DNA of 64,000 bases. Source: Cyclobacterium jeungdonense (lineage in GTDB: Bacteria; Bacteroidota; Bacteroidia; Cytophagales; Cyclobacteriaceae). The position numbers and the translations under genes are program-made. Under the pieces are notes generated by a model, which ran no database searches, was not told the DNA's origin, and worked only from the letters and a program-made list of their open reading frames with translations. Below, one piece after another: positions 25,483 to 35,498 of this stretch. The stretch spans positions 1 through 64,000 of the forward strand of contig NZ_WMCD01000009.1 in NCBI RefSeq assembly GCF_010994275.1, in the 5' to 3' direction. Numbering within the stretch: position 1 is the stretch's first letter; the number at the start of each line of letters is the position of its first letter.

Positions 25483-28400
25483 ATGGCATCACCAACCCCT
25501 TTTCACATTTATAAATCCTCTGCAGGATCTGGAAAGACGTATACGCTGACAACTGCTTACCTCAAATTAGCACTGGAAAATCCATTGGCTTTCCGTCAGA
25601 TCCTTGCTGTGACTTTTACCAACAAAGCCACTCAGGAAATGAAGGAGCGGATCATTCAAGAGCTCAAGCGAATAAAAAATAAGGCCGACGAAACCCAGCC
25701 CATGGATCGTGACTTGATGGCAAGATGGAATTTGAAACCCTCAGAATTATCCCAACGGGCTGCTATGGCACTGACAGCCATTCTGCATGACTATGGTTCC
25801 TTTTCAGTCAGTACCATCGACAGTTTTTTTCAACAAGTAATTCGGGCCTTCGCAAGGGAGATCGACTTGCAAGCCAAGTACGATGTGGAATTGGACCAGG
25901 AGGGCATTATGGAACGAATTGTGGACCGGCTACTGATGCGTGTCGTGGAAGAGCCGGATTTACATCGCTGGCTGGTAGCCTTTTCCATGCATAAAATTCA
26001 AGAGGGGAGTTCCTGGGACACCAAAAAATTAATCCATGAACTGGGCGGAAAAATATTTCAGGAAGATTTTAAAATGGTACAAAAGGAGGTACGCCATTTC
26101 CTGGATGGTTCAGATAACCTGAAAAAGCTAATTTCTCACTTGTACCAGCAAAAACAAGTGGTTGTTCGTCAGGCAGAAGGAATGAAAGCGGAGGCCAATC
26201 AGATCCGGATAAATCATGGATTGGAATGGGAGGACTTCCATGGAGGAAGTAAGTCATTTGTCAAAAAATTGGACCAACTTGGGGATCCCGCTTCTCCCAT
26301 ACCAGAACTCACCGATCTCCAGAAAATAAAAGTTAAGAATCCCGAGGAATGGTATACCAAAACGAGTAGAAAGAAATCGGCCATTCAAGCGGCTTACCAG
26401 GAAGGGTTGGGAGAACTTTTTTCCAGATTTGAACCCCTATTAAAAACATGGACCACACTAGATGCCATGACAAAAAACCTCTACGTATTTGGTTTATTTG
26501 GGTATCTGTTGGAGGAACTGGAAGCCTTGAAGGAAGAGGAAAACATGTTGCTTATTTCAGAGGCAAATGATTTCCTTCGCTCCATTACGGCTGAAAACGA
26601 AGCTCCTTTTATTTATGAGAAAGTGGGCAACCGCTTCCGGCATTTTTTGTTGGATGAGTTTCAGGATACCTCGGGCTTTCAATGGGAAAGTTTTCGCCCG
26701 CTGCTTCTCAATTCCCTTTCTATGGGAAAGGCTAATTTAGTGGTAGGGGATGTGAAGCAGTCTATCTACCGATGGAGAGGAGGCGAAATGCGCTTGTTAA
26801 TGGAGCAGGTGGAAAACGATACCGGGCATTTTGGATTGGAAGTAAAAAACCTGGACACCAATTTTAGGAGTTTGCCCCAGGTGGTTTTTTTCAATAATTC
26901 ATTGTTTTCCAGGCTATCCCGATTACTGGCGGCATCCTTAACTGAGGAGTTGGGTTCAGGTATGGGGGACTTGATTTCCACGGCCTATGCCGAAATCAGT
27001 CAGAAAGTTTCTTTAAAACAGGATTCAAAAGGGCAGTCAGGAAAAGTCCGTCTGGAATTTTTGGAACCTGAGAAGCCCCAAAACTTTTCAGACGCCGCAT
27101 TGGAGGCGCTTCCGGCTATGGTCGATGAATTGATATCAAAAGGATATCGTCAAAAGGATATCGCCATTTTGGTACGAAAAAATGACCAAGCTGCTAACAT
27201 TGCGGATGCTTTTATGGCTTATGAAATTCCAGGGCAGGAAAAGAAGTATGAGGTTATTTCGGACGAAGCGCTGTTTTTACATAAATCGGCAGTAGTGAGG
27301 TGCTTGTTGGCCGCTTTAAAACTGGTAAGTAATCCAAACGATGGTTTATCCGGAAAAAATCTCTGGGTGCAGTGGGCAAGAGCCAAAAACCTGCTATTAG
27401 GTCAGGAATTTTTTCTTCAAGGAACCTTGCCAGAGCCGCATTCTGGTTTGGAAAGGACCTTTTTTGAAAATATCCACAAGCTAAAAAAACTTCCGCTTAT
27501 GGATTTACTGGAAGCCCTCGTGGAGCTTTTGGGGTTTAACGGAGAACTGGACGAACGGGCATATTTATCGGGATTAAAGGAAGCTGTATATGATTTTGTA
27601 GGTAAAAACAGGGCTGATTTAGGCAGTTTTCTGGAATGGTGGGAGCAACAGGGGCATAAACGCACCGTAAAGCTTCCAGATACGCATGATGCCATCCGAA
27701 TCTTGACAATTCATAAGTCCAAAGGCCTGCAGTTTAAAGTAGTCTTATTGCCTTTTTTGGATTGGAAGATCTTCGATACTGCGAAAGATCCTATCGTATG
27801 GGCTCCTTACAGCTGGGACGAGGCGTTACCCCCGGTGATCATGCCGCTCACGATTAGGCAGAATTTATTAAATTCTGCCTTTGCACCGGCTTATAGGGAA
27901 GAATGCCTGCTGAGCCACTTGGATACACTTAATATGCTTTATGTTGCCTTCACGCGGGCAGAGGAAGTTATCTGGGGCCTGGTGCCCCACAAGGAATCCA
28001 AAAAAAGGAATGGTATCGGAAAGGTCGACGACCTGTTGTTTCTTGCCCTGAACCAACGGGGTACTGAGGGAGAATTGGATTTGGAAGCCTACTTTGATTC
28101 CGAAACGCTTACCCTTGATTTGGGAAACTGGCCATCGTCGGATCCCGGAGTCAAACCAGCCACTGACCGGCCGGAGATCATGGCCTGGAAATACCGCCCC
28201 TGGAGAGACAGCCTGCAGGTTAGGCAGGTGTTTGGAGATTTTGACGAGACAGGGATGATTGCCAAACGCGACTTTGGCCGAATGGTCCATACGCTCATTG
28301 AAAAGGCCAGTACCAGAATGGATTTTAGCCTGGAGTTGGAAGCCTTGTATTTTGATGGGGCCATCAATAAGCATGAAATGGTTCTACTCGAACAGCAATT

Positions 28401-28689
28401 TGCAACCCTGTGCGAGGTACCGGAATTCAACAGCTGGTTTGATGACCGCTATGAGATTTTAACAGAACAAGGTATTTTAATGCCAGGAGGAGGAAGTAAA
28501 AGACCTGATCGACTTGTATTCAAAAAAGGCGCGGTGGAAGTCGTTGACTTCAAAACTGGAAAAGAGAGTCAATCACACAAAGAACAGGTAAAAGGGTATA
28601 TGGAACTTATTCGGCAGATTGAGAAAGGAAAAGCTGTGACGGGCTTTCTCTGTTACTTAGAAACCGGATCAATAATCAGGATCAGTTAA
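25483..28689 (+). CDS. addA: AddA-like UvrD helicase with C-terminal nuclease
   Basis: A 1068-aa protein. The N terminus carries the Walker A SSAGSGKTYTL, then the UvrD-type motif II LLDEFQDTSG (D391) and GDVKQSIYRWRGG, followed by the UvrD C-terminal motifs including ILTIHKSKGLQFKVV and MLYVAFTRAEE. The far C terminus has a PD-(D/E)XK nuclease core PDRLVFKKG and VEVVDFKTGKE (D1022). This is the architecture of AddA/RecB-type double-strand break processing enzymes. The upstream in-frame TTG is not needed. It is joined directly to an AddB-like gene, stop and start codons being adjacent. Bacteroidota variants are divergent from Bacillus AddA. Confidence 0.88.
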   Translation: MASPTPFHIYKSSAGSGKTYTLTTAYLKLALENPLAFRQILAVTFTNKATQEMKERIIQELKRIKNKADETQPMDRDLMARWNLKPSELSQRAAMALTAILHDYGSFSVSTIDSFFQQVIRAFAREIDLQAKYDVELDQEGIMERIVDRLLMRVVEEPDLHRWLVAFSMHKIQEGSSWDTKKLIHELGGKIFQEDFKMVQKEVRHFLDGSDNLKKLISHLYQQKQVVVRQAEGMKAEANQIRINHGLEWEDFHGGSKSFVKKLDQLGDPASPIPELTDLQKIKVKNPEEWYTKTSRKKSAIQAAYQEGLGELFSRFEPLLKTWTTLDAMTKNLYVFGLFGYLLEELEALKEEENMLLISEANDFLRSITAENEAPFIYEKVGNRFRHFLLDEFQDTSGFQWESFRPLLLNSLSMGKANLVVGDVKQSIYRWRGGEMRLLMEQVENDTGHFGLEVKNLDTNFRSLPQVVFFNNSLFSRLSRLLAASLTEELGSGMGDLISTAYAEISQKVSLKQDSKGQSGKVRLEFLEPEKPQNFSDAALEALPAMVDELISKGYRQKDIAILVRKNDQAANIADAFMAYEIPGQEKKYEVISDEALFLHKSAVVRCLLAALKLVSNPNDGLSGKNLWVQWARAKNLLLGQEFFLQGTLPEPHSGLERTFFENIHKLKKLPLMDLLEALVELLGFNGELDERAYLSGLKEAVYDFVGKNRADLGSFLEWWEQQGHKRTVKLPDTHDAIRILTIHKSKGLQFKVVLLPFLDWKIFDTAKDPIVWAPYSWDEALPPVIMPLTIRQNLLNSAFAPAYREECLLSHLDTLNMLYVAFTRAEEVIWGLVPHKESKKRNGIGKVDDLLFLALNQRGTEGELDLEAYFDSETLTLDLGNWPSSDPGVKPATDRPEIMAWKYRPWRDSLQVRQVFGDFDETGMIAKRDFGRMVHTLIEKASTRMDFSLELEALYFDGAINKHEMVLLEQQFATLCEVPEFNSWFDDRYEILTEQGILMPGGGSKRPDRLVFKKGAVEVVDFKTGKESQSHKEQVKGYMELIRQIEKGKAVTGFLCYLETGSIIRIS

Positions 28690-31563
28690 ATGGATAGTTT
28701 TTTAAAAGAAACAGCACAGACGCTTTTGCAATCAAAAGGAGACCTAAAGGGAGTAAAAGTGATTTTACCAAACCGACGTGCAGGCCTGTTTTTTATCAAG
28801 TACCTGAGTCACCTGGTTGATAGACCCCTTTGGATGCCGGAAGTGATCACTATTGAGGATTTGTTTTACCAATTGGCAGAAAAAAGGCCCGCAGACAAAT
28901 TAACCTTGATTTACGAATTGTACCGTGTTTTTCAGGCGTTAACCGATAGGCAAGAAAGTTTTGACAGGTTTTTTTTCTGGGGGGAAATGATTCTGAAGGA
29001 TTTCAATGACCTGGACCAGTTTATGGTAAACCCCGAAAAGTTATTTACCAATCTGAAAGAGCAGAAAGTCCTCGAAAGCGACTGGAGTTTCCTGAGTCCT
29101 GAACAGGTGAAATTGATCCGTGAATTCTGGGCTTCGTTTGAAGGAAGAGACCGTGCCCATCAGGAAAAATTTTTAAGATTCTGGGACATGCTTTATCCCC
29201 TCTACACGGGATTCAATGCTTCCCTTGAAAGCCTGGGACTGGCCTATGGTGGTAAAATTTACCGCGACGTGGCTACAGACTTGGAAGCCTTAACTCCGAT
29301 GGAGGAACAATTGGTCTTCGTAGGATTTAATGCCTTTACTACCACGGAAGAAAAATTGATTAAGTATTTGGTGACCCATTTTGGTGCCAAAATTTTTTGG
29401 GATTTGGACACCTACTACCTGGATCGGCCGGAGCAGGAGGCGGGACTCTTTTTCAGACAGTACCGAAAGGATCCTATTCTGGGCCCCACTTTTCCGGAAC
29501 ACATTCCCAATCACTTGCAGCAGCACAAAGCAAAAATTAACACCTACAATGTGCCCCTGAAGATCAATCAGGCCAACCTGGTGGCGGGATTACTGGAGCA
29601 GGTAAAAGGGGATGAAGACTGGGAAGAAACCGTGGTGATCTTACCAGAAGAACAATTACTATTTCCCTTGCTAAACGTCTTACCTGATAAGATCAATCGG
29701 GTCAATGTAACCATGGGCTACCCGGTCAGACAAACACCGGTATATACTTTCCTGGAAGCGGTTTTGGAATTGCAGCGCTATTCGAAAATGGAGGATGGGG
29801 AGTTACAGTTTTACCACAAACCGGTCAAGGACCTTCTGAGCAATGTGTTTTTAACCGAAATTGCTCCAGAATTTACGCAGCAGGTTTATGACGATTTGCT
29901 GCGAACCAATGCGATCTATTTTCCAGCCAAGGATCTCCGGAAAGGAGGAGAAGTGTTTTCACTTGTTTTTCAGTTGTATACAGCGGAAACCATTATGGAG
30001 CAGCTTTTGGAACTGATACGGACATTAGCGGCACCGCTGGAAGAGAAAAGCATGGAGCGAACCTATCTCTATCAGTGTTTCAAACAAATGAACAGGCTAA
30101 AAGAGGTCTTTGATAAAGAGATAAAGGAAGAGGTTAGTGTGGGGTTTTTCACGAAGCTTTTCAGGCAGGTTTTTGCGGAGAGCAGGTTGCCATTTCAGGG
30201 AGAACCGTTGGAAGGTATTCAGCTGATGGGGGTTTTGGAAACAAGAAACCTTGATTTTAAGCGGGTGATCATCTGCTCCATGAATGAAGGTAGTTTTCCC
30301 CCATCCAAATCCATGGATTCACTCGTTCCTTTCAATTTACGTCAGGCTTTTGGTATGCCGGTGCAGGAACAGAACGATGCTATTTATGCCTACACCTTCT
30401 ACCGATTATTGCACCGTGCAGAAGAGGTGCACCTGATTTATTCTACTGCAGGATCCCAGGGGCAGGTGGGAGAAAAAAGCCGGTACATACATCAGTTGCA
30501 GATTGAAATGGAACACAGTGGAATTCAGAAAGAGGATACCCTGGTTCATGTTCCGGTAAATCTCACCAAAGCAAATCCCATTCTGATTCAAAAATCCCCA
30601 TCCATTTTGCGTGTATTGCAAAGGTACACAGACAGCCCTGGAGATGGCCAGACGGCTACTTCGTTTTCTCCATCTGCTTTAAATATGTATTTGGACTGCC
30701 GTCTTAAATTTTTTCTGACCTATATCGCCGCTGTGGAAGTACCGGATGAGGTTCAGGAAGCCGTTGATCCTGCTATTTTTGGAAATTTGGTTCACCAGTC
30801 TCTCGAAAACCTGTATACAGGATTCATAGCCAGAAAAGGTAGAAATTGGGTGGAGGCATCGGATATCGAAGGGTTGATGGATTACATCAGTCCTGCGGTG
30901 GAAAAGGCCATTCGAACCCAGTATTTTCTGGATGAGGATGCAGGATTGAAATTAACCGGTCAATTGACCATTGCCCGGGACGTGTTACAAAAATACCTGG
31001 CGGGCGTATTGGAACAAGACCGCTACACGACTCCATTTGAAATTATATCCCTGGAAGGAAATAAAAAATATTCCACCCAGCTACCCGTCGCCACCCGGTC
31101 AGGTGTTAGGGGGGTATCCCTATCGGGCATTATTGACCGGGTAGATCGGGTAGGAGCTACCATCCGGCTCATTGATTACAAATCGGGAAATGACAAGAAG
31201 GACTTTAAGGGCATCTCAAGTCTTTTTGACAGGGAGGATAAATCCAGAAACAAGGCAGTGATGCAAACCCTATTTTATGGCTTGCTCTATGAGGCCAGGC
31301 ATCCGGACAATAAATCGCCCCTGAAACCTGCCTTATATAGCTTGCGGGATATTTTTCAGGAACCGTTCTCACCATACTTGCAGGAGGTGCTGGGGCCAGG
31401 GAAAAAGCAAGAAGTACATGATTTTGCGGATTACAGGGATGATTTCGTGGGACAGCTTACCCAACTACTGGAAGAAATAGTTAATCCCGGCCAAAATTTT
31501 GACCAAACAGATGATTTGGAGAAATGCAGGCTTTGTCCTTTTTCGGAAATCTGTTCCAGATAG
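28690..31563 (+). CDS. addB: AddB-like nuclease with iron-sulfur cysteines
   Basis: A 957-aa protein. The N-terminal two-thirds is a degenerate helicase fold with LPNRRAGLFFIKYLS near the start. The C terminus holds a PD-(D/E)XK nuclease: GIIDRVDRV and LIDYKSG (D829, K831). Four cysteines are placed as in AddB and Cas4 4Fe-4S proteins: C670 (NMYLDCRLK) and C946, C949, C955 (KCRLCPFSEIC) at the very end. Together with the preceding helicase it should form a heterodimer that resects double-strand ends for RecA. Chi recognition cannot be read from the sequence. Start ATG follows the previous stop without a gap. Confidence 0.87.
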   Translation: MDSFLKETAQTLLQSKGDLKGVKVILPNRRAGLFFIKYLSHLVDRPLWMPEVITIEDLFYQLAEKRPADKLTLIYELYRVFQALTDRQESFDRFFFWGEMILKDFNDLDQFMVNPEKLFTNLKEQKVLESDWSFLSPEQVKLIREFWASFEGRDRAHQEKFLRFWDMLYPLYTGFNASLESLGLAYGGKIYRDVATDLEALTPMEEQLVFVGFNAFTTTEEKLIKYLVTHFGAKIFWDLDTYYLDRPEQEAGLFFRQYRKDPILGPTFPEHIPNHLQQHKAKINTYNVPLKINQANLVAGLLEQVKGDEDWEETVVILPEEQLLFPLLNVLPDKINRVNVTMGYPVRQTPVYTFLEAVLELQRYSKMEDGELQFYHKPVKDLLSNVFLTEIAPEFTQQVYDDLLRTNAIYFPAKDLRKGGEVFSLVFQLYTAETIMEQLLELIRTLAAPLEEKSMERTYLYQCFKQMNRLKEVFDKEIKEEVSVGFFTKLFRQVFAESRLPFQGEPLEGIQLMGVLETRNLDFKRVIICSMNEGSFPPSKSMDSLVPFNLRQAFGMPVQEQNDAIYAYTFYRLLHRAEEVHLIYSTAGSQGQVGEKSRYIHQLQIEMEHSGIQKEDTLVHVPVNLTKANPILIQKSPSILRVLQRYTDSPGDGQTATSFSPSALNMYLDCRLKFFLTYIAAVEVPDEVQEAVDPAIFGNLVHQSLENLYTGFIARKGRNWVEASDIEGLMDYISPAVEKAIRTQYFLDEDAGLKLTGQLTIARDVLQKYLAGVLEQDRYTTPFEIISLEGNKKYSTQLPVATRSGVRGVSLSGIIDRVDRVGATIRLIDYKSGNDKKDFKGISSLFDREDKSRNKAVMQTLFYGLLYEARHPDNKSPLKPALYSLRDIFQEPFSPYLQEVLGPGKKQEVHDFADYRDDFVGQLTQLLEEIVNPGQNFDQTDDLEKCRLCPFSEICSR

Positions 31564-31611
31564 GTGTAGCACTTTAGATTTTTAACGAAATTGATTACCT
31601 TTAGCTCTTTG

Positions 31612-32787
31612 ATGTCGAAGATGAAACCAACAATTCATTCTGTTTGGGTAATTGGATTAACTGGGGGATTGGCATTGTTTGTATCGCCGTATCTGGTCCG
31701 AAGTTTGCATTGGGTTTCCTTCCAGGAAAGCGCCTGGCAATTCATAAAGCTTTATGGATTTATTTCAAGTTTGGCGCTGATTGCCATTTCATATACCTAC
31801 AAAAAAATTAATACAAGGAACCGGGGACTGTACGGGGGCATGTCTCATCAGATCTTCAATAAGCTTCCGAATTGTGTTTGGGTGTTTTCCCTGGATAACC
31901 AACGGTTGGAAATGTCTAATGAGGCGGCGGATTCCATCTACGCTGTAAAGGACCGATCCGATCCTTTTAGGAGTTTCAAGTCCCAATTTTTCAATACCAG
32001 AATCGGGATAAAAGTGCTGGAAGGTGAAAATTGTACGTTCAGAAACATTGTCATGATCGACAAGCTTTACGAGCCCAGGTATGTAGACCTATTTGGTATT
32101 CCTTTTATTAACAGGGATAAGGAGAAAATGGTACTGGTAATGGTGCTGGATCATTCGGAAGTTCACCGATCATTAGATAAGATTCGGAAATTATCCGAAT
32201 CCCTTCAGCAGCAAAATCAGCAACTCAGAGAGTATTCTTTTATGAACTCTCACAAGATAAGGTCACATTTGACCAACATATTGGGATTGATCCAGGTAGG
32301 GGAAAAGGAAATTTCAGGTAAAGCCCTCGGGATGTTAAGAGAGGCAGCAGAAAGCCTGGATTCCGAGATTCAAAACATGAACAAATTATTGATGGAAAAG
32401 GACCTAAGCACAAAAAAGGCGGAGCAAAAAGAGCAAACAATCGTATTTGTGGATGATGATAAAGTGCAACACATGATCAACAAAAGGATTTTGCTTAAAG
32501 TAAACGATAAGCTTAAGCTTGTGTTTTTTGAAAACCCGTACCAGGCCTTGGGTTGGTTGGAAGAAAATACAGCAGATGTGGTCTTGCTGGACATCAATAT
32601 GCCGGAAATGGACGGTTGGTTTTTTTTGAAGTTAATGGAGGAAAAAGGGATTGAAATTGATGTCAAAATGCTTACCTCATCTCTGGATCCTGATGACCTG
32701 CAGAAAAGTAAGTCTTACAAACAGGTAAGTGGTTTTTTAATAAAGCCACTAAAAGATGAAAATATTGCGGAATTTTTGGCCAATTAG
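31612..32787 (+). CDS. Membrane PAS-DHp-receiver signalling protein without ATPase domain
   Basis: A 391-aa signalling protein. Two membrane helices lie at the N terminus (VIGLTGGLALFVSPYLV and LYGFISSLALIAISY), then a PAS-like region, a coiled coil (SLQQQNQQL) and a DHp-like helix FMNSHKIRSHLTNILGL with H214 as candidate acceptor. A complete receiver domain follows directly: acidic pocket VDDDKV (281-283), acceptor D327 in LLDINMPEMDG and a C-terminal Lys in FLIKPLK. The HATPase domain of a hybrid kinase is missing between DHp and receiver. The TTG upstream is a poor start; the ATG at residue 1 or three codons later is preferred. It is followed 55 nt later by mlaE. Confidence 0.85.
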   Translation: MSKMKPTIHSVWVIGLTGGLALFVSPYLVRSLHWVSFQESAWQFIKLYGFISSLALIAISYTYKKINTRNRGLYGGMSHQIFNKLPNCVWVFSLDNQRLEMSNEAADSIYAVKDRSDPFRSFKSQFFNTRIGIKVLEGENCTFRNIVMIDKLYEPRYVDLFGIPFINRDKEKMVLVMVLDHSEVHRSLDKIRKLSESLQQQNQQLREYSFMNSHKIRSHLTNILGLIQVGEKEISGKALGMLREAAESLDSEIQNMNKLLMEKDLSTKKAEQKEQTIVFVDDDKVQHMINKRILLKVNDKLKLVFFENPYQALGWLEENTADVVLLDINMPEMDGWFFLKLMEEKGIEIDVKMLTSSLDPDDLQKSKSYKQVSGFLIKPLKDENIAEFLAN

Positions 32788-32842
32788 ACGCATTGGTTGA
32801 ATTTTGTTGTCAAATTGCAATTCTAAATTAAACCCTCAGAAC

Positions 32843-33640
32843 ATGTCGGGAGAGTCCACCAATAAAGACAAAGTAATCAGCAAGCGAATCGATAGGTTTT
32901 TTACGGGCCTGGAGAGTGCGTATCTGTTTGTCAAAAGATTTTTCAAAGAAGTTTGGTTTCCCCCTTACGAATTCAAGGAAGTAATCAGGCAATGCTATCA
33001 GATAGGCTACAATTCGCTACCGTTGATTTCTTTGACGGGGTTCATTGTTGGAGTGGTATTCACGAACCAATCCAGGCCTTCATTAGCTGAATTTGGAGCT
33101 ACTTCCTGGCTTCCAGCCTTGATTTCCATCGCCGTAATCCGGGCCATGGGCCCCTTGGTGACGGCCCTGATTGCCGCCGGAAAGGTGGGTTCCAGTATAG
33201 GAGCGGAAATCGGATCCATGAAGGTGACCGAGCAAATTGATGCCATGGAAGTTTCTGCAACCAATCCTTTTAAATTTTTGGTGGTATCGCGGGTGCTTGC
33301 CAGCACGTTTATGATTCCCATATTGGTGCTCTACACCGATTTTGTGGCTCTTTTAGGAGCGTTTGTTAACGTTCACGCAAACGAGATGACAAGTTTAAGC
33401 ACGTTTTTTGTGCAGGTATTTGACGCCCTATCATTCCTGGACATCACGTCTTCTCTGGTAAAGTCCGTTGTTTTTGGGTTTACCATTGGTATCGTTGGTT
33501 GTTATAAGGGATATAATTCCACAAAAGGGACCGAAGGTGTAGGTAAGGCAGCTAATTCTGCCGTGGTAATGGCCATGTTTTTAATTTTCATAGAGGAGTT
33601 ACTCTCCTTGCAGGTAACTAATTTCTTTAGACAACAGTAA
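32843..33640 (+). CDS. mlaE: MlaE-family ABC transporter permease
   Basis: A 265-aa permease with about five membrane helices, including LPLISLTGFIVGVVF, the conserved MlaE cytoplasmic EIGSMKVTEQIDAMEV and a C-terminal MAMFLIFIEELL helix. It forms the inner-membrane core of the Mla lipid transporter, which moves phospholipids between inner and outer membrane. The frame opens upstream, but the ATG before SGESTNK is preferred. It is followed by mlaF after one base and by mlaD, so the three form an operon. No mlaB or mlaC gene lies near. Confidence 0.93.
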   Translation: MSGESTNKDKVISKRIDRFFTGLESAYLFVKRFFKEVWFPPYEFKEVIRQCYQIGYNSLPLISLTGFIVGVVFTNQSRPSLAEFGATSWLPALISIAVIRAMGPLVTALIAAGKVGSSIGAEIGSMKVTEQIDAMEVSATNPFKFLVVSRVLASTFMIPILVLYTDFVALLGAFVNVHANEMTSLSTFFVQVFDALSFLDITSSLVKSVVFGFTIGIVGCYKGYNSTKGTEGVGKAANSAVVMAMFLIFIEELLSLQVTNFFRQQ

Positions 33641-33641
33641 C

Positions 33642-34394
33642 ATGATAGAATCGGTAGTACAGGTAAGAAACCTGGTAAAATCATTCGATGATTTGCATGT
33701 GCTCAGAGGAGTAGACCTGGATTTATTCCGGGGTGAAAACCTGGTCGTGTTAGGTAAATCAGGTAGTGGAAAGTCGGTCTTGATTAAAATCATGGTAGGG
33801 CTGTTGACTCAGGATGAAGGATCAGTAAAGGTTTTGGGGCAGGAAGTTAAAAACCTGAATTCGAAGGAGCTCAATGAGTTGCGTTTAAAAATCGGTTTTT
33901 CGTTTCAGGCAAGTGCCCTCTATGACAGCATGACAGTCAGGGAAAATCTGGAGTTTCCGCTGGTAAGAAATGTAAAGGGCCTGAGCAAACAGGAAAAGGA
34001 TAAAATGGTGGAGGAGGTATTGGACAGTGTAGGGCTACTTCAAACCATAAATCAAATGCCTTCCCAACTTTCAGGTGGGCAGCGGAAAAGGATCGGGATT
34101 GCAAGAACACTCATACTTCAGCCTGAAATCATGTTATATGACGAACCAACTGCAGGTTTGGATCCCATTACCTGTATGGATATCAATAACTTGATTAATC
34201 AGGTAAATGAGAAATACAAGACTACCTCCATCATCATCACCCACGATCTCACTTGTGCCAAAGAAACCGGTGATCGCGTGGCCGTTTTATTGGATGGTGC
34301 TTTTGGTGCCAGTGGTAAATTTGAAGACGTATTTGAAAATGCGGAGGACTACAGAATTAAATCATTTTATGACTATAATTTCATTAAGCAATGA
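33642..34394 (+). CDS. mlaF: MlaF-type ABC transporter ATP-binding protein
   Basis: A 250-aa ABC ATPase. Walker A is VLGKSGSGKSVLIK, the signature is LSGGQRKRIGIARTL, and Walker B with the catalytic Glu is IMLYDEPTAGLD. Switch His is in IIITHDL. It energises the MlaE permease. Its stop overlaps the start of the MCE gene by four bases (ATGA), so translation is coupled. Confidence 0.95.
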   Translation: MIESVVQVRNLVKSFDDLHVLRGVDLDLFRGENLVVLGKSGSGKSVLIKIMVGLLTQDEGSVKVLGQEVKNLNSKELNELRLKIGFSFQASALYDSMTVRENLEFPLVRNVKGLSKQEKDKMVEEVLDSVGLLQTINQMPSQLSGGQRKRIGIARTLILQPEIMLYDEPTAGLDPITCMDINNLINQVNEKYKTTSIIITHDLTCAKETGDRVAVLLDGAFGASGKFEDVFENAEDYRIKSFYDYNFIKQ

Positions 34395-35365
34395 GAAATG
34401 ACAATAAAAAATCGGTTACTGTTGGCATTTTTGTGCTGATAGGTATCATCATTTTGGTTACCGGTATACTTACTTTAGGGGCGCAACAAAAAGCCTTTGT
34501 GAAAAGCATTCGGGTGTTTGCAGTTTTTGATGACGTGGGAGGGCTTCAAACTGGAAATAACGTTTGGTTTTCGGGGGTTAAAATCGGAACGGTAAAGAAG
34601 ATCAACTTTTATGGGGATTCCCAGGTCGAAATTGAAATGAATATTGAGGCATCAGCAAAAGATTATATCAAGAAGAATTCCAAAGCAACTATTAGTTCTG
34701 ATGGCCTCATAGGCAATAAGATCATCGTGATTTATGGAGGCACGGGCCAGGGTCCTTCTGTTGAGGAAGGAGACAGGCTGACGGCGGTGATGCCATTAGA
34801 CACCGACAATATGATGGAAACATTGCAAGTAAACAACAAAAATCTGGTATCCATAACCGAAGATTTAAAAGTGTTAACAGAGAAAATTGCCAATGGAGAA
34901 GGAATAGTAGGAGCCGTACTTACTGATAGCATGTTGGTAAAAGATTTTAAATTGATGATGAGCAACTTGCAGCAAACGGCTGTGAACAGTACCCGAATGA
35001 CTTCCGAATTGGCAGCGTTTTCCAGAGGTCTTAACCAAAAAGGAGGGCTTATTGACGACTTGGTAAATGATACCATCATTTTTGAAAGTCTGAGGACAAC
35101 GATTCAAGGGTTGGAAGCTACTGGCGAGGAAGTTAATAGCGCTGCAGAAAGTTTCAAAGAGGTCAGTGAAAACCTGAACCAAACCGATAATGCGGTAGGG
35201 ATGCTGCTCAACGACGAGGAATTTGCTACCTATCTAAAAAGTACCATGGTGAATTTAGACACGGGCACCGTCCGCCTAAACGAGACCTTGGAAGCCATGC
35301 GGTATCACTGGCTGTTTCGGGGAGCGTTCCGAAAACGGGACAAAGCCCAAGATAAAACAGAGTAA
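34391..35365 (+). CDS. mlaD: MlaD-like MCE-domain protein
   Basis: A 324-aa protein with a single N-terminal membrane anchor (VGIFVLIGIIILVTGILTLG) and an MCE domain (VFAVFDDVGGLQTGNNVWFSGVKIG to IGNKIIVIYGG). The C-terminal half is a long, probably helical tail longer than in Escherichia coli MlaD, as usual in Bacteroidota. The MCE ring binds lipid in the periplasm in complex with MlaE and MlaF. It is the last gene of the operon. Confidence 0.93.
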   Translation: MRNDNKKSVTVGIFVLIGIIILVTGILTLGAQQKAFVKSIRVFAVFDDVGGLQTGNNVWFSGVKIGTVKKINFYGDSQVEIEMNIEASAKDYIKKNSKATISSDGLIGNKIIVIYGGTGQGPSVEEGDRLTAVMPLDTDNMMETLQVNNKNLVSITEDLKVLTEKIANGEGIVGAVLTDSMLVKDFKLMMSNLQQTAVNSTRMTSELAAFSRGLNQKGGLIDDLVNDTIIFESLRTTIQGLEATGEEVNSAAESFKEVSENLNQTDNAVGMLLNDEEFATYLKSTMVNLDTGTVRLNETLEAMRYHWLFRGAFRKRDKAQDKTE

Positions 35366-35403
35366 TTCTATTGAAGTAGTAATCAGGACTGTAGCGGTTT
35401 TCC

Positions 35404-35433
35404 TTTGAAATTTGATAAAAAAACGTATATTAG
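35404..35433 (+). promoter_or_regulatory. Candidate aconitase promoter
   Basis: TTTG at 35404-35407, an 18-nt spacer and TATATTAG, which agrees with TAnnTTTG at most positions. The expected transcript would have a leader of about 60 nt. Confidence 0.35.
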
Positions 35434-35498
35434 AGGCAATGGAAAACCGAATCCATTACAGCATTTAAATCCTTTTTTTCATTAAACCAACACATCTC

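Noticed and set aside
27868..28374. 168-codon minus-strand ORF within the AddA-like gene
   Set aside because: Shadow; the sense frame carries conserved helicase and nuclease motifs.
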